Below, in pieces: positions 35,172-48,190 of a DNA stretch of 64,000 nucleotides. The stretch's first letter is position 1, and every line of letters begins with the position of its first letter. Below the pieces are notes generated by a model. That model was not told the DNA's origin and searched no databases. It was given only the letters and a program-made list of their open reading frames with translations. The stretch is taken from contig JAKOON010000010.1 of the NCBI GenBank assembly GCA_022577435.1, positions 20,643,024 through 20,707,023 of the forward strand, in the 5' to 3' direction. The position numbers and the translations under genes were made by a program. The stretch comes from Embiotoca jacksoni. Its lineage: Eukaryota; Chordata; Actinopteri; Embiotocidae.

Positions 35172-38100
35172 GGCTGTGGAGTGTGTACACTGTCCGTGGG
35201 CGGCTGTCACCTCTAAACAGCAAAGTTTCAAAATGACAGGGCCAGGCGATGACAGTTCAGCTACTGCCACTGGGCAGGTTAGAGACAGAAAGCCTCCCTC
35301 CATCACCCCGACAACACCCCCACCCCACCCCACTACTCTCTCTCCCGCTATTCCTCCTTCTCATCCTCGTCCTCTCGCTCTCTCTCCCCCCCCCCCACTC
35401 AGCTCTGTGTTGTGACTGCTTGCGACAGCACTCGCAGGTTTCTTGCTGTTTACTCCATGTGGTGTTCTTGCTACAACATGTCTGCATTGTGCATTTTCTC
35501 CCTGCATGTTCTTAAGTTTGACACTGAGCTGTTAGAGGGTGTGTATAAAAATAGGTCTGTTGTATGTGCATATATAAGGACAAGTGTGTGTAATCCGTTG
35601 AAAAGCTGAACGTTTAAAGTGATGCTAACTGAAACATAATCACTGCATTGGTACCAACAATCAGTAAATCTTTTTGTTTATCTCAAAATACATCTGCAAG
35701 CAAATAATTATTCATAGAAATTTTAGCACGTCATTTGAGTGAGGGCCAATTCATGGTGCACCTGTGTCTTCGGACTGCTGTGAGCTCAAACTCAGAACAA
35801 CAGACCCGCCCGCCCATCTGTACACTCTTCAGTCTGGGTTATGTGCACACGAACACATTTCACACATTTCACACCACAAAATCTCGTGACAGCAGGGGAG
35901 GAGCAGCTTTGTTTAGCTGCGTAACATCAAAAAGTCAAAAAGAGATAACAGATCTTTTTATTAAGAATAGAGGGTGAGCAATGCAGCACAATTCATGGAA
36001 ACCATACAGATCACAAAATGAGTGTCACATTTACTTTTCTGACACAAGACAAGGACTTGTGGTTGTATCACTAATATGTCTACAAAGATTTTCATATTAT
36101 CTATGTAAAACACAAAAAACTTTCGCATGTGTAGACATTTACACCGAGTAGCCTTAAACTGAGACTGTTCAATTGTTGTACTTTTGCAGTCTCATTACAA
36201 ACATTTTATGTCAAATCAATGTATTCTTAAGTTTAAAACAAAAAAACCACTTTACTGAGTTTTTTTTTTTTTTGTCTGTGACTGGATTTTTCTACAAAAA
36301 ACAACACGGATGCAAGAAATGTCCTTTCATTCTGAATGAATGGAAGATTTAACATTCCACATCATACTCATACAATGTGATTGTTGAATATTTGACCATC
36401 TTTGGCTTTCAAACTGGTTGTGGTGTCATAAAGTCATGTGTGTATGTTTATGAAATCTTGGTTTTAAAGTACCAACAGAAACTTCTTAGCGGATGATTGT
36501 GGAAACAGATTGAACTCTGCAAACACATCATTTTGCAGAGTGACAGTCACACATATAAGTGAAGTAACAATAAGCAAAACACATTTTTGAATGGAGGGGG
36601 GCTGCCAATGCTAATAAAAAAAAATGCCTATGTTTTGGCTTATTATCAACTTAGCATATGTGTTTTTTTTTCTCTCTTTTTTTACACTCTCCTTATTATT
36701 GATATACATTTTTCTGTTGTGTTTAGTGTTTGCCATCATGGAATTTCCCCCTATGGGAAAACTCCTTAAATCAACACAGTACAACTACCTGCTCTGTTAT
36801 CACAGCACCCTCTTTATTACCAATTCCCAGGCTTGACCTTTGACATATAAGTTTGAGATTGTGTTTTGAAACTGTGCCTCGTGGTGGTTAAATTCAAAGA
36901 TGTGACTTATTGAACTGGTCCTGGGATGTGTCATTCTGCGTTGGAGGAGCAATCCCTCTCCTGTGGATGGGGTTCGGTTTAATTTAACAGCCTGCAACAG
37001 CTCATCGATAGTTTGTCCCACAGCACAAGGAGATGAAATCGGAAATGACAGCATATAGAAGCCACTGTGGGTTATATCTTTATAAACAGACCTCACGCAG
37101 GAGGAGATGAAAATAGATTTAATCTGGAGCGCACTCTCGAGAAATACATTTGCCTTGTGTACAGGTGACGTGATGAGTAAATTTCAAAGTGCAGGGTGAC
37201 CTCTAAGTTAATCCTCACCAAATTTGGCGCTCAGGAGACAAATGGACACGCTGTGGATTTATGACTCGGCACCGCATATTTGAATCTTTGTCATAACCTT
37301 TGTCTTGAGTTACTGCTTCTCTGTCGGCCATCTTTCTCGTGTTTGTCTTGTGTAGCTGTCTAATAAAGCAGAAAAATATCAGGAGGAAGTTTGTTTATGG
37401 CCTCTTGCCGTGCTTACGTGGATGGTGGGATGCACGCTAGCACTCTTGACAACAGTAAAGTCGGTACCCACACAGGCACAGGCTTTAGCATACATGAGTG
37501 ACAGGCCATAAACAGCCATATCACCACACGCTTACTTTTCTCTGTCCAATATATGGCTTCAAATGTTTGTCAGACATAATACGTTTTGTTTTGGCTATCG
37601 AAAGTTATTGAATGGTTTTATTACCTCGTTATTGTGAGGCATCACACATCACATCGATCAGGTGAAACATCAGTTTGATTCGAGAAGAAAAATTGCCCGA
37701 ACACCAAAGTTACATTTAAAAGACTACTTCAGCTGCTCATATAGCAACCGTACAGCCATCACCTTCAGGAAAATATCTTCCTTCCTCTACTTATTCACAC
37801 GCTGCCAGTCATGAGCATATATACTTCGACAAACGCAGCGGCACTTCGCAGCAGCCACACAGATGGAAACCATCATTTGATTCTTAACTGGAAAGGAAAT
37901 CATTTCATATCACCAAAAAGCAAATTACCACTCGGCCAACTATTTAGAGAATGAGATGAATTGAGACCTCCTCCTCTATGTCGGCTCCCTGCGCGGAAAC
38001 GCTAATTTGGTATTTAAAGAAAGCTGGAAAATAAAATAAATGTGTGGCAGTGGGGAGACGGCCCTGTTGTTGACCTCGGTGACACAAAAGGCGAGACGAC

Positions 38101-38979
38101 AGAGACAGTTATGGAAGTGTGTTCTTTGACTTTAGAGCAGCACTCGCTCCCCGCACAGGATGCCATGTGTCAAACAAGAACCTTGGGCCTCAAAGAGGAG
38201 GAAGTGTCTCTTTTATGGCACTCTGCAGTGTAACTACAAATGTTGTGTTCTCCAGATGGCCTGCGATGGAAAGGGAAGCAATCTTACACACTTCATTTCT
38301 GGTTCCTCTTGTGTTCTTAATCATGGCTGTCCACTGTATTTACCTTCTGTAACTGTATTACAGCTGTGTAGAACTGTCAGTGATACATTTATTGACTTAC
38401 CAAAATAAAAAAAATAAAAATTATAAAACTACTTTTATAAGGATTCTGCTGCGAAGTAGATTTTAAAAATCACATCGAGTCCTCTCCATATGTAACTGCC
38501 CAGTGATTAGAAAACTACAGAATATTCAACCTTTCCTTGGCTCAAATTAGACTAAAGACGCATCTAAAAATCTCACTTGTGCCCCAAATCTACATTTTTT
38601 TCCAACTTTTACCTGCAGCCATGGCATCAGGAATTTCCTCTGGTTCTATCTGTGGGGTCAGTTATTTCCCTCTTTCTATATTTACGACAGAGCAACATAT
38701 TCTTTGGACCGAGTTGTTCATCCGTCTTCCACCTTTTGAACTAACCTATCTATGATGATCCCTTAGAAAAATGGCATGTTTGACTTAGAGGGAACACGGC
38801 AACCAAAAAAAAAATGTCCTTGAGCTATTTGTCTCCCTGCTTCTGTCTGCCATCACATGTGCATCAAACACTGTCCGCCGTTCATTCCTTCCTCCTTTCC
38901 TCCCTCCCTTCCCTTCGCTCCTCATCTCCTCCCCCTGCAATGCATCAAAACAGCTGTTTGTGGTCCATTCATAACTGTG

Positions 38980-39130
38980 CCGGGGTAATTAAGAGCTTTC
39001 TGTAAAATGATAGCTTTGTCAGGCTTCTCAGATGTTACCTAACAAGGCAGCCTACAAAGGTGTTAGTGTACCGCATTCATCATTGTCATCTGGGGCTAAT
39101 TACCAGCCCATAAATCACTGGTTTGACCTG
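38980..39130. promoter_or_regulatory. Candidate conserved noncoding element
   Basis: Unique sequence with GGGGTAATTAAGAGC, ATGATAGCTTTGTC and GGGGCTAATTACCAGCCC. The last is a homeodomain core inside a partly self-complementary context (GGCTAATTACC with flanking GGG/CCC). Noncoding; conservation untested. Confidence 0.28.
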
Positions 39131-42100
39131 GACCAGCCACGACTGCGAGATACTAAACTCTGTTAAGGTGGATCAGTTCCTCGATCCTGTGTTTACTATT
39201 TCAATCAATTTCATGATTTTGTTAAATGATTAGCAATAAATTAATAATTAATTTACTGCATGCTTTTGCGCGATCCCCTCTCCTTCCATTTTTATTATGC
39301 TGCAAACTCATTTGGAGCTGAAAACCTGAGTGAGATAACATTCTCCGCAGCAGACGGGGCTTAAATTGTCCTCACCCTGACTTTTACAATGATAGGAAGG
39401 TTAAGTTAGCACTGTGTTAGATTTATGCTGCCTTTCAAGCATCCTTCATTTCCACTTACTTACCAGATCAAGCAATCCCCGGCCAGTCTATAAAATCCCA
39501 CAGCTTACTTTTCTTTAATTAAATGCCACTCGTAATGCTCCCCGGTGCACCCCGTATATCTGCAGCCATAGCTGATGCTTTAAAAAGCAAAGAGCCACCT
39601 TTAATACGGTGTGCCGTCTGCAGCTCAGCTGCACCAAGGGGACAGAGCAACCAGACATCCATCTTAACAAGGTCACACCGTTTGATTTTTAATATAACGG
39701 TCAGTGCTCGGGCCCTGCGTCCTCCTTTGAAATATTAGTGCTCATTAATGATGTGGAAGCTGCTCCGCCCCTCCCCTCCTCACAAAAACCCATCAGCAAT
39801 CATTCTCCACACGAGGGTGAGCACAGTCAGATCTGTGCTTAGACCTGCTCCCACTCACTGCTAGGGGCTGGCCAAAAGCCTGCTTTATAGGGCAGCTTTA
39901 TGGCATTCATTATGCACACTTAACAGCCACTGTAATTCTCTCAGATGGGTTGGGGAAGTGAGGCGATTAGCTGTTGGGTCTAAATGTAGGTTGCCTGAGA
40001 CTTTGACCTTTTATTTTGGACATGAAACATGATGCCTCGGGCTCATGCTGGGATGTATCCTATCTGCCGTGTGGTCTCTACTCTCTATTGTGTTTTTCTC
40101 CTTCATTTTTTTCTCATCTACTTTAAAAAATGACATCTAATCGGGAGGAAATAGGTTGAAATAAGGTCTCGTCTTATCGAAGGACTTTTGATTGTTTTCC
40201 TTAGGGCTCATCTAAGTGTTTCTGCATTCTTCTTCTCTGTGAAGAATCTATTCCTCAGGGCTTCCAGCACAAAAGCTGAGTTTAAGTGACTGGAAGTTGT
40301 ATTCACTTTGCAGCATGTGAGATGTAAAAATGAGGCTTCAAGGGTCAGGGTTAAAAACATCTCGCACTCCTACGCAAATAGCTTATTAGAGGCAAGCTTT
40401 TGTAGATGGGTTTAACTTTTCTGTGCGTCTTGTTTTTTGCTGCCCACTCATTTAATATTGTGCAGTGAAAAAAAAAAAAAAAAAAGTGGGACAAACGTTA
40501 ACAGCAGTGCTCGACAACAATCTACCGCAGATTGCCTTTGTTGTCCTAATTCAGAGCTTTAAATCATGTCTTGAGAGAAAGCAGTGAATCATGACCTGAT
40601 CAGTCTGCTGCATGATGTGTTTTTCTTACTCCAGCTCGGTTGGTTTATTGCCCAACTACTGGGCTGTATCGTCCATGGTGAAGCACAGCTTACGCAAGCA
40701 CTACACCCATAACAAATTACACGAGCACCTCCTCACAACATGACTTATCCTCCTGCATAGATGGAGATGCAAGACTTTCCATAAGTTATTGTGGTGCTTG
40801 CCCTTGGAGCTGGCGACATGTTTACACAGCTCGTATTCCTCACTGCCTCCCGCTTGGCTATGTTCCCTTAGAGAAATTTCCTAGGTCACAATCCGACCAA
40901 ACCGTAAGAGCACATTTCTCCGAGCCGCCGCTGTTTAGATGCACAAAGTATTGGCCGCTGTCATGGAGAATTTAGGTAATAAATCTGCAGATGGTGACCT
41001 CATAAAGTGCGCTTGACCTCCAAGATGAGGAGCCTGAATGGGGCCACGCACCATTAAGTTCACACACACGCCATCCAGATTAGATTTCAATGCTCAAAAC
41101 TGTACGCGGTCAGAATCGGTGGCACTTTGAATAGTCACCCAATCGATGACCTGTGCCACCAACCAAAGGGTTGTGGATTTAATAGTCGAGCACAGTTTTT
41201 ATTGACATTGTTTCTTCTGGAAATAAAAACTCAGCCTCACATATCGCTGCTAATAGAGACAGAACAAACTACAAGCGAGAATGAAAAGTGAGTGTGTCAA
41301 GTAGAGGTAAATAAGTGGCCGGGAATTTATATCCATAGCAATACAGAGTATACCAAGAGGCTTTACAGACACTCATCACACACTGTTGATCTTATGTGAA
41401 GATTGATTATCCACTCTGTGAGCAGATGGAGCGCAGTAAATGTAAAGAAATACACATTTGTCTGTAGAGGCTTTTTGGTCAGTTACATTTTTGTACAAAG
41501 ACAAAATTTGATGCACTTTGCTGAAGCTTCCCATGTGCTAAATATAGCCAACAACATCAGTTTTTTTGAGAGACTAATATCTTTTACTTTGAGTAATTGT
41601 AAACAAAATCTAAGAAACATTCAAAGTTGTGTTTTCTCTGAAGCTGAGGGGGTTCAAGCGCTTCAAGAAGGGTTAAAGCAGTTTTCTTTTTCAGAGCCCC
41701 ACTTAAGGTCTCTTTTGTGGCTCCAGATGTTTTGTGTAGCTATTTATTTAGCTTGTAAACAGGCCGACAAAAAGCAGCAGGCATAATGATGGAGAGGGAG
41801 AACCGCGGTGACATTGTTGCCGGGCCTTACAAAAGATAGCTGTATGCTTAATGTGATTTAGAGCTGAGGTTGGGGCGGGGGACTTTATCGCCTTTGAGAG
41901 GGAGGTTACCAAATTGAAATGCAAATCTTAACATTTTGGAATTCATTAGGGTTGACACGGCCTCTTGGAACAACAACAACAAAAAAAAAATGAACGTGCT
42001 TTGTGGAAGGGAGATGGGCGAGTTCTCTTTTCTTGCAATTTTCTTTGTCTGAAAGGGAATGGGAAGAAATGAGTCCGACCTTCTGACTTTGTTCAGTGCA

Positions 42101-45059
42101 GTGTCGTCCTTCTCAAATTTTTCCTGTGAAGAAAGCCATCAGCGCCCGGCTTTCCAGCTGCAAGGTTCCCATATGGAGAGGTGGATTGTCCCTGGTTGTA
42201 TTAATGCAGCAACATACGAGAACATCTGCCAAGTAGTCTGGTAGCACGTGAAGCCCTCTAGGTATGAGAAACAGACGCTGGAGTTATAATGACAAAATGA
42301 TTTGTCATAATTATCTGATATAAATGATGTCTGCTGCAAACTTTGCCTGTTTTTTTTTGTTTTTTTTTTATCAAACTACGACAAGTTGCAGAGGAAACTA
42401 GTATAAACTTCTAGCTTTTGAGGAATTAAAAAGTTAAGGATTTTGCTGAGAAATCTGTTTTTTTTTTTTTTTATGAGTGCTGTTATAAAAAGCTTTTATG
42501 CCTTCTCATTTTTTGACAGTTTTTATCAGTCGGTTTTTCAGACATTCTCACAAACAAGGCTGTGCACAAGCGCTCAACACACACACGCACACATCTTTCA
42601 CTGACGTATGGCAAGTCCTGATCTGTATCTCCCACACACACTTCCCTGGAGAATTGATTAAAATCAGAGAGAGACAGGCCTTGAACATAGCTGCTTTTGT
42701 GTGAACAAACAAAGGCTGCCGGTAATTGGATTCACAGTGAGAGAGGTATTTAAAACAGTCTGATAACTAACGCAAGCTGTTGGCTTTTGCAGGACATTTT
42801 GAGACCCAGTCACCTTTACTGGTCCAGCTCTGATCCAGTTGAGCTCAGTCATGTCAAGCAGCTCCCTTTCAATCCAGGAACACTGTTACAGGAAGTCTAT
42901 CAGGCACATTAGGTTCAGAGTTCTTTTACCTCCATTTCTCCATTACAGCTGCCTCCTTTTGGGGCCCTTAAATGCACCATTAATTCCCTCCAATTGAAAA
43001 GCTACAAGTAGTTGACTTGTGGTACATTTAGGATGAAAGTTCACTTTCTATGTTTGATGTTTGACGTATTTCCATGCAGCTTAAAGATAAAGAGGCCCTG
43101 CAGGAGGCTGACGTGACCTGTGGGAGTGTAATCCAAGCAGGCCAAATACCACAAGTTACAGATAATTAAACCGGCGGAGGGCTGATTAGAGGCAGCGAGA
43201 CAAGAAATCAATGAAACATGGCCAGACAAAGTGTTTCTGATTGTTTACATACCTGGCTCTGGGAGGGAGAGAAGGAAGGAGTGAGAGAGAAATGACTGCC
43301 ATTTCGTGTCGAGGTTTGAGGTGAACAAGATAGAGATCAACTCCAGATGGCTGCATTCGGAGGGCTTGGGGATCGGGGGACGCCACAGCCCCGCAATCCA
43401 TCGCTCACCCAGACATAGACACTCCATTACGCTGGCTCTGAACTTGGATTAAATCCCATCCCGACCCTGATTGTCTTTCCAACCCTTCCACCATTGTGTT
43501 GACATTGGCCTCTCTGGGCTGAGAAGGCAGCTCAACAGTACCTGATGGCTTGTGCTGAATCAGGACCCAGCCTGCTGGGGTCCTCCAAGATTAGTCCAAG
43601 TAAGACAAAAGTGAGGGGCAGATGATTGCACCGAACCCAGGGAGATCTCTGGCTCATTTAAGTATATTTACACAGTTGTTCCAGCATAGGAATGAGCTTT
43701 GGGAAGGCTCATAATCAGCCCAGGGATGTTGAGCAACGTTTTGCTTAGATGAGTGTCTTATCTGGGTTTGGCTCCACATTATACCGTTGTCTGTTTACAT
43801 TTTAATGTTGGAGTGTATCTTCCAGCAATATTTGCCAACCATGTCGGTTGTCGAAGGGCCAAGGGAGTTCAGCCTGGTCTGAGTTTCACTCGAGTGATAG
43901 TCATCATGCACATGAACGCGTAGTTTAAAGCAAGTATATCTCCGGCCTAAGCTATATATGAACCAAGGAAATTTCATACTGGGCTGTATGTTGTGTACCG
44001 AACAATTCGAGACAAACACACGTATCATTACACCTCTATTGCCACTAGGGGCAGAATGGGAGTGCTACTAAGTGCTGCCACTGGTGGAAGAAAGTGGAAA
44101 GTGGAGGTTTTTTTTAATCCAGTAATTGTTACAGCTCGCAGTCTTATGAGGCTCAATTTAGAGTTGAGAGAAATTACTCTTAAAGTGACTCACAAGGTAA
44201 CATGGAGGTAAATTATGTCCTGTTTGTCAGTAGCTGCTTGTAAGACATTTTTATCAAAGATTTAATGATTGCGTTCTTGTGATAGTACATTGAATACGCT
44301 ATAGTTTTATTAATTCCAAAATTTCAATTTAGTTTGATCATCCAACTTCTGAAATGAGACCCAAGAAATCCCTATAGTGAACGTCAACCTGACTTTGATG
44401 TGATACATGGATTACAGTATAATGATATCAAGGATGCACTGTAGTGCAGCTACATTGCAGAGTCAATAGGTTTCTCTGCTCTTACCACACCCTATACTAG
44501 ACAGACGCACAAAATGATAAATATTTATGCTCGTAATTATTCTGTGTGCATTATTAATTGTACCAAAATATCCCTCCAAGAGCATCTCATTAGGGTAGGA
44601 AATTAGTCAAAGCTAATAACGCTCACAGTTGAAAAAGCATTTTTGAACATCATTCCACATTTCCTCTCCCGTTTCACCCGCACTGAAGTTCATAAACTGC
44701 TCTGTGAATGCGTTCATTAGAATTAGTATTTCCTCAGACTGAGTTGACTGGAGAAATTGTGTGTGATTAAATATTAGCTTGAATATAATTAGCATTTATT
44801 AGCAAACCCCTGCTATGGCAGATAATAAAAATCTTAATGAAATGCTTTGTTGAATTTTGTGTCAGGAGGGTTTGATTTTTATTTTATTTTTTTCTCAGAT
44901 TTGCAGTCAGCATGCCTGAGCTCAAAGTACAATATACATTGGTCTATTGAGTTATGATGTAGACAAATGCTGTAATTGTAACACCCTACTATTGGGCTCC
45001 TTTATAAAATAGGTGTTTTGAGTCTGTCCGCTTCATTCAGCAGCCTACAGTTAGTTTAA

Positions 45060-45150
45060 TAGGCTCCTCAGTCTGGTAGAGCTATTACCAAATCCAACAC
45101 AGACCATTAGGCCGCATGGGCTTAATTGCACATTAATTGGATAATTAGTC
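45060..45150. promoter_or_regulatory. Dense homeodomain site cluster
   Basis: TTAATTG (45122-45128), ATTAATTGG (45132-45140) and TAATTAG (45142-45148) lie within 27 bp at the end of unique sequence containing AGCTATTACC. This spacing of about 10 bp puts the sites on one face of the helix, as in known composite homeodomain elements. It is a candidate enhancer core; function is inferred. Confidence 0.35.
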
Positions 45151-46080
45151 CTGCACTTTGTTTTTCTCCCATTTTCTCAAATCTTCTCCCTCGTTTTGGC
45201 AAGCAGTCGGTCATTCGCTAGATTTCTCTTTTGCCATTATGTTTTTCTGCACAGTGAGAAAATATGGTAGTCGGTGCCGTCATCGTGCGACTGGAAATCT
45301 GCCGTGGGGAGCAGTTGCTCCACGTGGGTGTGAGGCCGAGGCTGAGAGGATTGATGGAGCCCTGGGTTGTCTTCCTCCTGTGCTGTCATGTTGACCCACA
45401 GTACATGCTGTGTTTGTATCTCTGCCAGCAGAGAACCCAAGAGGAGGCATGCATAGTTAAATAGGCAACAACTCTCTAGTCCGCAAGGTGCATTATTTAT
45501 GAACTTTTTAAAGAGATTTTATTCATCCCTTCCTCGTATTTCTCCCCGCCATTATTGTCTGCGCTTTAGGCATGTGCCTCAGCACTCTCAGATTGCTGCC
45601 ATTAAACCCAGGGAGCCATCTGATGGAGTTATCAAAGTAAATGTTTGGCACATTTGATAGCGTTTGAAATATCCTCCTGTAATAAAGCTCTCCGGGGAAA
45701 AAGAGGGACAGGCTTTTCATGCAAATAGCCGGTTTTCTGATATCACACGGTGTTGAAATATCCACGTTTATCTCAGTGCTGTCAACAAATACACGGAGCA
45801 CCTGCTTATATAGGTTGATGTTCGGCTGTGTGGCAGACGATGGAAAAGTGTTCGCTACATGACACCGGGCCAGACGGCACGTAATTAAATCATTATCTTA
45901 GATTTACAAGCAGTTAATCTACCACGCTGCAGTTTGAGTTCAGAGGGATTTTATTGTGCATATGGTAAACATATCAAAGCCAGACGATTAGAGAAAGAAT
46001 AGGATCTGGATGAAGACATATAAAATTACATATTAATTTTGGAATGTAAAGGTGAATGTGAATGCTTTGTGTATTTTCAG

Positions 46081-46101
46081 ATGGCTGGTGTGATGAACTG
46101 T
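46081..46101 (+). other. Candidate 21-nt in-frame microexon
   Basis: TTTGTGTATTTTCAG directly precedes ATGGCTGGTGTGATGAACTGT, which is followed by a near-consensus donor GTAAGTGAC. The block is seven codons (MAGVMNC) in phase 0, matching the frame at the 36-nt exon, and would insert without disruption. Neuronally expressed regulators often carry such microexons, but a block this short can arise by chance in 45 kb of intron, and the peptide is not one I recognise from the family. Confidence 0.25.
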
Positions 46102-48036
46102 GTAAGTGACTTTGGAGGAAATCAGTGAAAATGCAGATGTGGTGATGGAATGTGAGCCGCCCTGCCGTAATGAGCAGAACACCAGTGTCCTCCGCCAGAC
46201 CCTGATAGGTCTCCAACTGATTAGACAAGTTAAAGCTCAGGGCTTTATTATTCCCGTAAGAAGCAGTACCGTCTTTGTCTCAGTGCTAATAATAGCCACG
46301 AAGTGTGATCATTCCAAAGTGTTAAAATGCTCCCTATAAACATGGGTCTGTTTTCGATTTGTTTATTATTCATCTCGTCCAATTACCATTCTAAAGGGGG
46401 GAGTGTTTCTTGCCGGCGCTGAGGGAATAGGAGATTAAAAGGCAATGAGGCAACATCTGTGTCTCTGCTTTGCCACAAATCTGCATCTCATTCCTACCAC
46501 TGGCATTCAAATAGACAGCGCCTACAATGCAGGGAAAAAAGTAAAACACCAAGGCGCATAGGGCTAGTGAGTAGAAGGAAGGGTTACCATAGAAACACAT
46601 ACCTCACATGGGTTTATGGGCCGCATCCTATCACATGCTATCAGGAATTACCATAAATCTTCTGGCAGCGAGGGCGGTGGTTAAGGTGCACCTCAGCAGT
46701 GAATGACAATGTGTTGATCTCCACGTGTCTGGAGCGATGCATCCAGGCTCTTTAAATCAAGAGGAAAATGACATCAGATTTAAGTTGTGACAATAGAAAG
46801 ATGGAGAGTGCCTCTAATGCATTTCCTTTCATGAGCCTGTGTGCAAACAGATATTGAAAATCAGAAAGAAGATGCTGGCCGCTTTTCCTGTATATTCATG
46901 TCATTGTGGAGATAGATGATTGTAAAATCAAAACTTAGCGGAAAGCGTGGTGCGCCACAGAGCCATACATTTATGCCGGATAATCTTTGACTGGGTGTCA
47001 TCATGCTTATTCCATTCACTCGTTGTACAGCTGTATAACGCCGGCAGTGAGAATTGTGTCAGAGCACAGCGGCACGTCAGCGCAATTTCCACAAATGGCA
47101 TCTTTCCCCGAGCTCCCATCCTCTCGACCTCTGGCGCCGAGCGGCGACGCTGAGAGCATTATCAGATGTGTTTGAGCAGCTCCCGTCAGCGCGACCCCGG
47201 TGGGCGGTGCAGATATCGAGTGACCTTTTCTACATGGCTCCCTGATATTAACGCAATCTCCCCGCCTTATTACCATGGGAACATTTCACAGAGTATTAGA
47301 CTTAATAAATGACTTTTTCCTTGGCTTCCTTCTCTCTTCTCCCTTCTCTCTCCCATTTTTCTCCCCCGTCCTCTCCCGCTCTGCTCCCCTCGTCCTCACT
47401 GCTCCTGAGCCGATAACCCGACCTCCCCAGGGGCCCGGCCTCCATAATCGCGTCAGTTCATGGCCCTCTTATTCCAGCAGAATTGCTTAATTGGTATGTG
47501 TTCTACATAACTGTTGGAGTATTAGACTCACAAATGAAGGTTAGAACCTCAGTGCTTGTAATCGACTGAAAGAAATTGATTTGTGCTCAGCTGCCCTACT
47601 GGGACGAGACTTTATGGTTCTCTGAAGAAATGAAGCCTTTATAATTGTGTGTTCTTTCCCCCCTCTCCTCTCCTGTTCGCTCTCTCTTTTTCTCATTTCC
47701 TCCCCGCTAACTGCTTTGTTGACATTCATCAAAAGGCAAGACAGCAGGAGCTTTAAGGTTAAAATGTCTGCTCCTCCATGTTGCGGTGCATTGGACGTAT
47801 AAGTTGCCCAGTGCACACAGTGCTAAACAGTAACTATACAGTATGTGTCCTTTTCCCGGTCATAGTTCAGGTCTTTTGTCAATGGAAAATCTGATTGCAT
47901 TATGTGTGATCATGCAGGAGGCGTGAAGAGCCGTCATATTAACTAAACCTGACCAACACAAATTGTCTTATGATTGATTGGGCTGTGTGGCGCTTAAAAG
48001 TTTTGAATCAATAACTCATCTGTGTAATTAACAAAG

Positions 48037-48190
48037 GCCTCGATAGCAAAATGGTTAGGGCGCGTGTTACATAGGCGCAAATGCTGTCAGCAGTGAGTCC
48101 TCGGTTTGATTCCCAGCCAACCAGACCTGCCATTCCCAAGCTCTCCTTCCTGTCTATCTGCAATGTCACTCGCAAATAAAGAGGAAAAGG
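48037..48190 (+). mobile_element. tRNA-derived SINE
   Basis: The head contains a perfect RNA polymerase III A box TAGCAAAATGG (48044-48054) and a B box GGTTTGATTCC (48103-48113, one mismatch to GGTTCGANTCC), spaced as in tRNA-derived SINE heads. The body CCTTCCTGTCTATCTGCAAT and tail GCAAATAAAGAGGAAAAGG resemble tRNA SINEs that are common in percomorph fish. No target-site duplication was found by eye. It is a single copy in the window, inserted in the sense orientation of the gene. Confidence 0.7.

Larger units (their letters stand above)
22000..35200 (+). other. Large intron, segment 2
   Basis: Microsatellite-dense intron. Contents: TG/TC composite at 22056-22180, CA at 22674-22754, 23-G run at 24106-24128, unique motif-rich sequence at 24220-24420, AT-rich spacer with no recognised feature at 25250-26800, MITE at 27128-27684, motif cluster at 30240-30370, C/CA tract at 32998-33073, GACA repeat at 33945-33970, and CA/CA/TG tracts between 34535 and 35169. 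The stretch 32080-32500 reads as unique but unidentified sequence. No exon is supported. Confidence 0.6.
35200..46080 (+). other. Large intron, segment 3
   Basis: Mostly unique AT-rich intron. Contents: C/T-rich sequence at 35290-35400; AT-rich sequence with no recognised feature at 35600-38900; candidate regulatory sequence at 38980-39130 with GGTAATTAAGAGC and GGCTAATTACC; an 18-A run (40468-40485); AT-rich sequence at 41400-42500 with several T runs; a cluster of homeodomain cores at 45122-45148; and unique motif-rich sequence at 45480-45830. No exon is supported before the 21-nt candidate at 46081. Confidence 0.6.

Noticed and set aside
41403..41786. 127-codon + strand ORF in AT-rich intron
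   Set aside because: No recognisable motif or domain and no splice sites that would make it an exon in the gene's frame.
44040..44056. CTCF-like motif CCACTAGGGGCAG
   Set aside because: One G is missing from the CCACTAGGGGGCAG core, which changes the register, so binding is doubtful.
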